DNA of 12,048 bases from Haplosporangium gracile (taxonomy: Eukaryota > Mortierellomycota > Mortierellomycetes > Mortierellales > Mortierellaceae). The stretch is from NCBI GenBank assembly GCA_015499985.1, contig JAAAUF010001113.1, forward strand, positions 1 through 12,048, written 5' to 3'. Position numbers and translations under genes: made by a program. This document shows positions 1 through 8,425 of the stretch, in pieces (the first letter of the stretch is position 1; each line of letters starts with the position of its first letter). The notes beneath the pieces are model-generated. The model had not been told where the DNA came from. It made no database searches and was given only the letters and a program-made list of their open reading frames with translations.

Positions 1-1375
1 AAAAAAAAAACATAAGGCGCGGGTAAACGACAAACCCTTCCATCCGCCAGATCATGGGTCAAGCTCCGTCAGCATTGTTCATCAGCACGCAAACGTGGTA
101 AGTTATCGCTTGAAAAGGAGCTGTTGTAGTAAAACGAGAGCAGCAAGAATAAAAAAAAAACCACAGAAAAAAAGGATAAGAGAGCAGACAAAAAACGTGA
201 GCACAAAAAACACTTTGTTTTTTTTGTGTGGTTTCTTTAACGGCAGTATTCAAATCGGGTTAGAAGCGATTGTTTTTTTGAGAAAGAGAGAAGAGCATCG
301 ACGGAGAAAGTCAAACATAGTGAGGGAGGAAGGAAGGTGAGGGTAGAAGGGAACAGAGGCTAGGTTGTATTTGTCGATGAACGAAGGATCTTCCGGGAGG
401 CCCAGGTAGTGCTAAGAAGGGAAGAGAGGCACACACACACACGCATACACACGCACCCTCAAGATCATGAACTTTATGCATTCCGAGGATCAAGCTTTCT
501 TTTTTTCGAAGGCCTCTCTGTCTTCTGTTGGTATTGGGCGTAAAAGAAGGGGCGAGAGAGGAAGTGCGAGAGAGGGATAGGACTACACAAAACACCAGCG
601 ACCGCAGATAGACGTAGTTTATAAAAAGCACGACGACAACATCGAGGATGTGGCGTTCACAGTTTCTGCTTGTTTGTCAGTTTACGCCCTTGCTATAAGC
701 GGCCGCGGCATAGCAACTGAGATGCAAAGAGGTCAGATGTGCAGGTATGTAGTCCGAGATGACGAGAAGTAATGAAAATGCATCAGAGAGAGGAGGTCAT
801 TGCGGGTGGAAATATTAAGAGACGGGAGGCAGGGGCATGAGCAATTGGGATCATCTTCACTGTGTAGCAGGGCATAGGTCGATAGAGTGCGTTTAGGGCC
901 TTTTGAGTACGACGGGGCGGGCGGATTCGAAAAAAGTAAAAAAAGGCGGTGTCACAGGTGCGTGTGTGGGAGAGAAGGTAAAAAAACTAAAAATACATTT
1001 TGGGGGACACTTCCAACTTGCAAAGGCAGGAACACACACTCTGACAAAGTTCCTTTTTTTTTCTTTTTTTTTTTTGAAAGAACTTACTCGACTCGACTCA
1101 CTCGCCCTGTCCTGCCCTGCCCTGCCCTGCCCTGTCATGTCCTGTCCTATCTTGTCCTTTCCTGTGCTGCTGACCTCTTGTTCAATTGTTGGTCTGCTAA
1201 TGATGAAAGGGAAGAAAGGATACAGTTGGTAGTGAATGATATGAATACAAAGAAAGGAGACCAATTGGTTCCTGTCCTGCAAGAAGATAAAAACAAGTGG
1301 GCTAGACTGCGTTTGGTCGAGGAGAAGCATCTGTCGAATTGTCTGTCCACCTGTACACACCAGCCAGAAGAAGGC
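1..1375. other. Left intergenic region, no supported gene
   Basis: No reading frame here has convincing protein character; the longer ones translate simple repeats and homopolymers. The + strand is purine-rich over roughly 90-620, which is CT-rich on the - strand. As CT-rich tracts precede the starts of the three genes in this window, this could be the upstream region of a divergent gene lying left of the window, but no start or domain is visible. A CA dinucleotide run lies at about 430-442 and long T runs at 1053-1075. Confidence 0.6.
1086..1170. repeat. Decaying pentanucleotide tandem array (ACTCG then CCTGY)
   Basis: Period-5 repeat. It begins with about three ACTCG-like units (1086-1100). 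From 1106 it continues as CCTGT, four CCTGC units (1111-1130) and CCTGT, then increasingly diverged units such as CATGT, CCTAT, CTTGT and CCTTT to about 1170. The centre is nearly perfect and the right side is degenerate, as expected for a microsatellite eroding by point mutation. It lies about 575 bp upstream of the gene 1 start. The open frames across it are by-products of the repeat. Confidence 0.85.
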
Positions 1376-1744
1376 TTATTTCTATTCTTTCCCTCCTTTC
1401 TCTTTTCTTTTCTTTCCCTTTCTTTTCTTTTTACTCTTTTTTTTTTTTCTTTTTCATCCTTCATCCACCTCTCATCACCTTTTGCTAGACATATATATTC
1501 TCTTCTCCTCTTAATATTCCTTCCTATTTTACATACTGTACCACCATCCCCTTTTACCCTTGTCGACATAACTACTATTACTCTCTCCTTTTTCCTTCCT
1601 TGACACCAAGCATTCCCTTTCTTAACGACCAACCAAACGGGAGGACAACAGGACAACTCATCAACGCACACTCAACCCAACTTTACTCCCCCAAGGAAGA
1701 TAGCCAAGACGGCGTCATACAAGAACAATCCCAAGGGAGCGACC
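1376..1744 (+). promoter_or_regulatory. CT-rich leader and probable promoter of gene 1
   Basis: The + strand is strongly pyrimidine-rich from about 1376 to 1600 (runs of TTTCTTTTC-type sequence). It then becomes A/C-rich up to the start codon at 1745, whose context is GCGACC-ATG. A TATA-like CATATATATTC lies at 1490-1500. CT-rich blocks before start codons are common in filamentous fungal promoters and 5' leaders. The transcription start cannot be fixed by eye. Confidence 0.45.
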
Positions 1745-2923
1745 ATGTCCATGAAGCGCTTCTCCTCTCTTCACACCCTCTTCTTCCTCGCCGTTCTCGT
1801 CATCCTCTGGCTCGGCTGGTCTAACCTGCGGCTACAAGGTACCTTTCATCTCTTCATTAGTTGCAACTGATGGAGTGCTTGTTGTCATCTCACTCAACTA
1901 ACCTCTTTCTTCTTGCAATGGTGATGACTCGCAGGATCGAACTACTCGTCAAGGAATCAAGGACTGAGGGACAATGGCGTAACAAGAGGCACGATCGATG
2001 AAAAATACATCAATCAGGGCCCCATCGGATCAGAACATGACCTTCCCTTGGTCTCGGATCGAACCACCTCCCCACTCGAGACCCTCCGCAAGCCATATAC
2101 AATCGTCACTGCGGCCTCGTCAAACCATTTCTGTGCGCTCGAGTCCTTCCTTTACTCGCTCTCTGAGGTCCTCGACGGCCTCGAGCGAACAGAGCTCCGC
2201 CCTACAATCGTCGTCTACAATCTCGGCGGTATGACCCCCCAGCAGATAGAACAGATGGAGTGGCTCAAGGAGAACCAGTACATGGACGAGTACAAGGACT
2301 TTGACTACTCTGCCTACCCTGACTTCTGGGATATCACCGTCGCTCGTGGAGAGTATGGCTGGAAGTCCGGTATCATTCAGGAAGTTGCCGATAAGTACCG
2401 TGGTCTGATTCTCTGGTTGGATTCCGGCAACATGTTGGCGTTGGACTTTTTGAGATACCTCCCCGGTTACTTGGACATGTATGGATTCTGGAGCCCCCAG
2501 AGTTCAGGTACCTTCCAGCAGTACACCCACCCAGGTCTCCCCCAGTTCTATGGCGATTCGTTGGAGAACTATATGCAAGAGTCCAACTGTAACGGAGCCG
2601 CGGTGGCATTTGATGCGTCGAACGACAAGATCTATTATGGACTGTTGAAGGAGTGGTTCCACTGCTCGTTAACCAAGGAGTGTATCGCCCCCACGGGATC
2701 GTCTCGTGCCAACCATCGTCAGGACCAGGCGGCCTTGACCTACTTGGTCAAGAAGATGAATTTTAAGGAGCAGTGTCGTCACTTCCCCGAGCATTATGGA
2801 GTTACTGTTCACCAGGACAAGGTCTGCAAGGAGAGGATACGTGCCTACAAGATCATGAAGGGTATGGACCAGGATTCTCAGCCCTTGGACAGTGATCTCG
2901 AGGAAGAGGAGGAGGATGATTAG
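1745..2923 (+). CDS. Type II membrane protein with DUF1647-like (glycosyltransferase-like) domain
   Basis: Two exons, 1745-1838 and 1935-2923, encode 360 residues. The 96-nt intron (1839-1934) has GTACCT donor, CTAAC at 1898-1902 and GCAG acceptor; splicing joins a phase-1 codon (Gly32) and is required for frame. The start at 1745 has an ACC-ATG context; Met3 is an alternative. Residues 4-5 are Lys-Arg and about 9-27 form one hydrophobic helix, a type II signal-anchor that would place the rest in the ER/Golgi lumen. After a polar stem the domain begins near residue 85. TAASSNHF (90-97), VVYNLG (124-129), YGWKSGII (172-179), ILWLDSGN (190-197) and HRQDQAAL (292-299) match my recollection of DUF1647 (PF07801). 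The WLDSGN acidic residue (D194) resembles the DxD-type site of GT-A glycosyltransferases. Six cysteines lie in the domain. The C-terminus (350-360) is almost wholly acidic. Enzymatic activity and substrate are inferred and unknown; the family assignment is from motif memory. Confidence 0.82.
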
Positions 2924-4300
2924 ACTACGCCTCGTTTATTATTATTTCTTGCATCCCTTTGTATTTTGCTACTTTCATTATTTGTCGTCTTTTGTTTTAG
3001 CATCTCACTCTTTTATTAAAAGTACATCCCAATTGACTGATTACTAGTTGCAAAAGGGTTAGTTGGACGCTTTTTTTTTGTTTTCATCCCGTAACGAACG
3101 TCAATTGCGGGGGTGATTCTCTTATTGTCCACATGGCTCTCGTTATCCCCTTTTAGTGTTTCGTCACAACAAACGAGGTAGATTTGGATGACAATAATGC
3201 ATGATTTTATGCGTTTATAGGTAATGCTGGCGAGAGCAAACCAGGGGGCCGGTTGCATTGCTCGTTTGAGCGATCGTTCAAGCTAATGGTCGCTTTTTTC
3301 TTCTTTATTGTCCGTGTTGCTAAGGAAACGACATAAAAAAAAAAAAAAAAAAAAAAAGAAGTGGACGCAGAAGGTGCCAAGTGTCTTGCTGGGATTGTAC
3401 GTTTTCCTTTGCTAGAACCCGCACATAACAGTGTCATTTTATTTTAATTTTTCGCCGTCTCTTGAATTGAACTTTGGTATGCCTCTGTACCTGAACGGAG
3501 TTTCCTTCTCCCTTTCCTCTAAGCCCCGAGGGGAAGATCATTTTATTTTTGGTAGTGCGTGGGGGGGATGGACAGGGAGATAAAATGCGGCTATGACAAA
3601 AATGCGGGAGCAATGGAAGGCGGGAGGGAAGTGAAGTGAAGTCGATAGGAGCACTGCCGATGCAAGGGATCGAAGGGAGCGAGTGGCAGTGTCTTTTATT
3701 GGGGCTAGATGCTTCTTAATCCCATTTTGGAAAGGGGGTGACGAAAACAAGGTGTAGGGCGAGTAGCTGACAGAGTCGATATGGCGCAAGGACACGAATT
3801 GCTTCGGCTTGCCTTGTGTTTGTAAGAAAACGTTACTTTTTTCACCGTTGGACTACTACAGAATTGGATGAGGTGGAAGAAAGAGGTATGTTCACTAGCG
3901 CAATCGCACTCCAGTCAGGCACGTATCTGTCCATCACTCATAAGCACACGGACGCACGCGAATAAAAGACGATCCGCTCTTTGACTTTGTCTTGTTAGCT
4001 GCTTACCCCTGTTCAGCTCTTCTGCCTTTCCTCTGTGTGGCCTGATCTACCCTTGTCTGTCTCTCTGCCTGCCTGTCAAAAAGGAGAGATAGCAAGAGGG
4101 CGTGTGTGTGATCAGGGACAGAAAACAAGGTCATTCAACGACGCCCACTTGCAGTCTGAAAAATAAATAAATAAAGGGGTTCTTTTTGAGGGCACAACAT
4201 ATCATTGCTCTGACACCTTTCGAGCTGGGGCAGGCACGTTGCTGTGTGTCGCTGTCCGTCTCTTTTAAAAGTCGAGTCAGGGAGAGGAGACAGAATGCCG
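2924..4300. other. Intergenic region between genes 1 and 2
   Basis: Holds the 3' flank of gene 1, which is T-rich (TATTATTATTTC just after the stop, TTTTATTAAAAG near 3010) without a perfect AATAAA. No coding signal was found on either strand. The - strand frames at 3016-3437 and 3538-3795 lack motifs or domain-like composition. Three overlapping AATAAA hexamers lie at 4162-4175, over 1.2 kb past the gene 1 stop, probably too far to be its polyadenylation signal. Confidence 0.6.
3335..3357. repeat. 23-base homopolymeric A run
   Basis: An uninterrupted run of 23 adenines between genes 1 and 2. No coding sequence or target-site duplication is evident beside it, so it could be a simple mononucleotide microsatellite or the tail of a decayed retroposed copy; the former is more likely. 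Its length is prone to sequencing and assembly error. Confidence 0.9.
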
Positions 4301-4446
4301 CTCTTTTTCGCACTTTTTCCTCTTTCTCACTTTTCCACCTCCTTGCCACCTTCCCGCTCCCCACCTTTCTTTCTACACTTTTCGATAGAGAGATAACGCA
4401 TTAAAAGAACAAACCAGCCCTAGTCAAGAACACCATAACTTTACCC
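4301..4446 (+). promoter_or_regulatory. CT-rich leader of gene 2 (PSD)
   Basis: A short pyrimidine-rich block (about 4301-4384) is followed by an A/C-rich stretch leading to TTTACCC-ATG at 4447. This is the same arrangement as before gene 1 but shorter. No clear TATA box is seen. Confidence 0.4.
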
Positions 4447-7292
4447 ATGTCACAGCCATTAGCAACACCACCACAGCCACAGGGTAATCAATCGTCCTTT
4501 GGGAGCAAAAAGACGCCTTTTCCACTCTTTTCCCGCCAATTGACTCTGCGCATGTGTGCTTGTGCCTGCATCTGTCCCTCTTATTCATATTTCGATCTTC
4601 TCTCCACTTTGAACCTGCATAGGTTTAAAGCCGGTAGCAACAAACGGACTAGAAGAACTAGAGCAAGAAGTCCAGGACCTCGACATTCAGGGCGCACAAA
4701 CATCTTCCTCACCCTTCTCACCAACGCTCAACCAACAACAACAGCAACAGAAAAGCTACTTTGCAGTACGAGAGGGTTTGCAGGGTATAAAACGGATCAT
4801 CGGGACACGACTAGCCCTCGGGAAAGACATCCTTGTTATCCGGAGTAATTCTACGACTTCTGTAGCGTCTGTAACTGTCGCTGCGGCGACGGATGAGTCA
4901 GAGGCCATTGTTGCTGCTAGATCGACGACGACGATTGTGAGAGAGCATATCCATTTCGAGGAGGAGGTACTCAGTGATGTGGAGGAGGTTCTGAGCGATG
5001 GAGAGGAGATTATTTCGCCGCCGAGTTCCCCACAGCTGTCGCCGATTTTGGACGGAGATGAAAAGCAGAGAGTGTATCCGGGGACGATTAATGCCAAATT
5101 TGTGAAGCGACAGTCTGCAAAGCAGAGTGTAAGGGGGTTGGAGCATGCACTCAAGGCGTCGATTGCAAAGACTGATCCTACGCAGGATTCTGCTCGACTC
5201 TGTAAGTGTTTTGATTTTGTTTTTTTTGACGATTTTGCTTTTTTGTGCCTTGGACGTACTGGGACTCCTTTTCCGCAGGCTGTTTGTTTGTGATTTTGTT
5301 GTTGACCGTAGAGCGCAGAAAGGAAGAAGGAAGGAGACAAGGAAAAGGAGGAATGGCGAAATGGGCAAAAAAGATCACAATGAAAAGAACAAAAAGCGAA
5401 GCGAAGTTAGGGGTTATTTACAAACATGGTCATGAGTGTGGACTCAAATTTGTTTCCCTTGTACACACGTCGCCAAGTCAAAAGACTAATCGCTGCTCTT
5501 CTCTTTTTGTTTATTGTCGTCCTGCCCCGCACAACTACCATGTGCTCTCCTTACGTGAATGTGTAATGAATAAACAAAAATAGTCGATGGAGGGATATTG
5601 ACGAGTGCGAACCAGAAGAAATGGTACCATACTCCATTGCCCGTCAACTGGATCCAGAAGCTGTCAAGCGAGTACCATTTCGGCAACTATGTTATCACCG
5701 ACCGTGAGGTAAGTCTCTTTCTTCTTTCTCAACCTGTGCGAAGATGAAAACAAAACGACTAACGTACTATGCTAAAGGAGACACTAAATATCGTTTGGTT
5801 TCGATCAATTAGACGGGAACAAGGGTGTGGGAGGATATGCCGATCTACGCAAGGATTGGGATGCATCTTCTGTTTGCCGGCATGTTTGACCGCAAAAGTA
5901 GGTTGAATTCTCTTCTTTCCCTCCTTCACTACTTCCGCCTCCTTTTTCACTCCAAGCCCCTTTCATATTTCCATGTGTCCTCCACTCTCCGTGGTCCACT
6001 CCTCCTTCACAAAACATGCCTCTGACTTTCTCCTTCTCCTCTTCTTCCCCTTTCCCTCTCTCCCCTTTTTCTCCCCTTATCCTACCCCCAAACATTAATC
6101 TTCGATGCCGTCAGTTGCAAAGGCTCACAAGATTCAGTACCTGTTCTCGGTCGAGTCTGTGAACCAAGGCCGCAACTTTGATGCACCGGAATCCGTCGCC
6201 CAGATCCAACATTTCATCAAGACCTACAAGTTGGATCTGTCCGAGTTGTTGGAACCCGATGTTTCCAAGTATACCAATTTTAATCAGTTCTTTTATCGCA
6301 AGCTCCGGCCGGATGCGCGACCTATTCATCAAAAGGCCAATCCTGTAAGTCTCTCGTTTTTAATGTCGCAGATGTTTGTTTTTTTTTCTTGTAGGAGTTT
6401 TTTTTTTGCGTGTCTACATATTCGTGTTCATGTTCTCATCTTTTTTCTAATCCTCCCACTCAACACCGAGTAGAACATAATTGTATCGAGTGCAGATTGC
6501 AGACTATGCGTTTTTGAATCCATCCACACTGCGACCAAAGTCTGGGTCAAAGGAAAATCCTTCTCTCTCCAAAACCTCCTCCGCGATCCCCTTCTCGCCT
6601 CCCAATTCGAAGGCGGGTCAATTGCTTTGTTCCGACTGGCTCCTCAGGATTATCATCGGTTCCATTCTCCGGTTGCTGGGGTTGTGATGGAGGAGGCGGT
6701 GAAAATTAAGGGAGGGTATGTTACGGTGAACCCGATGGCTGTTAATAATGAGGATGTGGATGTGTTTACGGAAAATGTAAGGAAGGTAACTGTTATTGGG
6801 CTAGATCCTGTTGTTGATGAGGGAGGTGGAGGGGAGGTAGTGGAGAAGTGTGTGTTTGTGTCGATCGGAGCTCTTCTCGGTAAGTTTTTCGCTTGCTGTT
6901 GGAAGAACGTTTATTCACGTTAAGCATTTTTTTTTTATATCGCTGTCGTCATATTTCTCTTCCCGACAATCCCGCTCTCGCTCCTGTCATCGTCTATTCA
7001 TGCAAGCTAACCCTTCCCTTCCCTTTCATGAAAAAAAAACACAATCAAACTAGTGGGATCGATTGAACTTACAGGAGCAAAGAGCGCAGGAACTCATCTA
7101 GAAAAGGGCGACGAACTGGGTTACTTTGCCTATGGAGGGTCTACATGCATCCTCTTGTTTCAGCCAGGGTCTGTCCGGTTTGATGAGGATCTGGTGGCAA
7201 CTTCGCTGAAGGGTTTGGAGACACTTGTCAAGATGGGGGAGCGGATTGGTGAAAGGGCTACTCCTGTTGCCCCTCCTTCTAGTTTGCCTTGA
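4447..7292 (+). CDS. PSD: Phosphatidylserine decarboxylase proenzyme, GGST (Psd2-like) class
   Basis: Seven exons: 4447-4483, 4623-5201, 5584-5708, 5813-5897, 6115-6344, 6474-6879 and 7054-7292; 566 residues. All introns are GT-AG, and joining them keeps one frame. It would decarboxylate phosphatidylserine to phosphatidylethanolamine using a pyruvoyl group made by self-cleavage. The core starts near residue 235. It has FNQFFYRKLRPDARP, then ADCR with D360 (the usual SPADG Asp), DYHRFHSP (H413, H416), VGSI (488-491) and YGGST (514-518). Cleavage before S517 would give a beta chain of 1-516 and an alpha chain of 517-566. GGST rather than LGST is typical of non-mitochondrial Psd2-type enzymes, and the N-terminus shows no mitochondrial presequence or membrane segment. 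Residues 1-205 are low-complexity (six Gln at 50-55, acidic tandem EEVLSD at 126-138), and I see no C2 domain. At 566 residues it is much shorter than yeast Psd2. The exon 3 start is the least certain junction: an acceptor 9 nt downstream also fits. Catalytic residues look intact. Confidence 0.92.
5202..5583 (+). other. Long intron 2 of PSD with a possible alternative acceptor
   Basis: This 382-nt intron starts with GTAAGT and ends in AAAAATAG, with little pyrimidine before the acceptor. A better-looking acceptor (CTTTTCCGCAG) ends at 5278. Using it joins exon 2 in frame to a stretch that stays open until TAG at 5581-5583, giving a protein without the catalytic core. The intron also contains AATAAA near 5569. 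The 382-nt form is preferred because only it continues into conserved PSD sequence. Confidence 0.6.
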
Positions 7293-7914
7293 AGTGGTGG
7301 TGTGAAAGGGAGGATGAGGAGGGAGAGATACCCGAATTGGATACGGTTCTTGGTTTACGTAGACGAAAGGACGTAAGGAAGTGAAATAATAATAATCGTA
7401 ATTTGGCCATGTGGCACGGGTATATGTCTTGGATATGTTCGGATACGCTGTGAATGGTACATGGTTACATATTGCAATAGGGCTGCATGACTTGTTTGGT
7501 GGCAGTGGGAAGTGGCTCCACGTTTATTTTTGTAATGAGGCGGATACCCTGCTCTATTTGCGTCGTGTCAGGATATGTATACACAGACAAACGATAACAA
7601 ACAAAGACAAAGACAAAGACAAAGACAAAGACAAAGAGACAAAGAAAGAAGGCGATGATGAGGGAGTACAAAGAGAAATGAAAGAAGCGTCTATGATCTA
7701 TGGATAATCGGATTAGAGCAGAAGCGAAGAAGTGGGATGACGACGATTGCCCTTTTTTCTTGGTCACTCCCATGGTGGGGAGACAATGCACAATGACTAA
7801 AAGAAGAAATCCCGCCTTGTCATTCTGTCTGACTTTCCGAAAGAGAGTAAGAGAAGATTGCGCATATGTCCGAATGGACGTGCATACCGAGCGCATGTTG
7901 TCCCATACCCATGT
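7293..7914. other. 3' flank of PSD and intergenic sequence
   Basis: No gene is supported here. AATAATAATAATCG-type sequence at about 7386-7398 is a weak polyadenylation candidate roughly 100 nt after the PSD stop. The open frames that cross this segment run through the hexanucleotide array or the CT-rich leader and have no protein-like features. Confidence 0.5.
7601..7636. repeat. (ACAAAG)6 hexanucleotide microsatellite
   Basis: Six perfect tandem copies of ACAAAG, preceded by ACAAACGATAACAA-like sequence and followed by imperfect AGACAAAGAAAG. It lies about 310 bp after the PSD stop codon, so it may be in the 3' UTR or outside the transcript. Confidence 0.95.
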
Positions 7915-8425
7915 ATATTTCTTCCTCTGCCCATCTCTATGTTGTCTCTTCTTCCTTTTTTCCTTCTTTTGTCCTTTCTTCTCTTTTTGCTCTCTTCTCT
8001 CTTCTTTTCATTTTCTCTCTCCTAATCCTTTTATACTTGACTCCCTTTACTGTCAATCTACAATCAGACACCCGTTTTCTTCTTTTCTATCAACACTTTC
8101 ACGCACCCACCCCTCATTAGTTTATGACCCACACGCTCTCTCTTTATTCGTAATTGTCATTCTCACTCTTCCTGTTCAACATACCCCAACCGCTTTCCTC
8201 TCCTCCTGCTCATTCATCAGATTCAACACACATATACCCCGAAGGATTCACTCTCTTCATCCTCTTTTGTTAATCAACCCTCCCTTACTTTTCTATTTTT
8301 GGCGCCACTCCAAACCCCTGTTTTTACTTTTTTTTTTTTTTGACGCGACCTCGACGTCTAGATTCACACTTTTTTTTTCATTCTTTTTCTTACATATTCA
8401 TTCACGACAACAACCATACTCGACC
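7915..8425 (+). promoter_or_regulatory. Long CT-rich leader and promoter of gene 3
   Basis: About 490 bp of + strand sequence is pyrimidine-rich with few purine runs, ending in TTTTTTTTTT tracts and then ACGACAACAACCATACTCGACC before the ATG at 8426. A TATA-like TTTTATAC lies near 8029-8036. This is the longest CT-rich leader in the window and probably holds the promoter and 5' UTR of the double-PH gene. A 307-residue open frame across it is extremely rich in Phe, Ser and Leu and is a composition artefact. Confidence 0.45.

Noticed and set aside
699..706. GCGGCCGC (NotI) palindrome as a sign of vector sequence
   Set aside because: The flanking sequence shows no polylinker or vector features; a single rare-cutter site can occur naturally.
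893..1360. 155-residue - strand open frame
   Set aside because: It includes the translated pentanucleotide repeat and a Lys-rich homopolymer; no motif supports coding.
887..1603. 238-residue + strand open frame
   Set aside because: It crosses poly-T, the pentanucleotide array and CT tracts; the product is homopolymer-like with no domain.
4162..4175. Three overlapping AATAAA hexamers as a polyadenylation signal
   Set aside because: They are more than 1.2 kb after the nearest upstream stop and no other + strand gene ends nearby, so chance AT-rich sequence is likelier.
4756..5340. 194-residue - strand open frame opposite PSD exon 2
   Set aside because: It is antisense to coding sequence and extends into an intron; Ser-rich composition mirrors the codons opposite.
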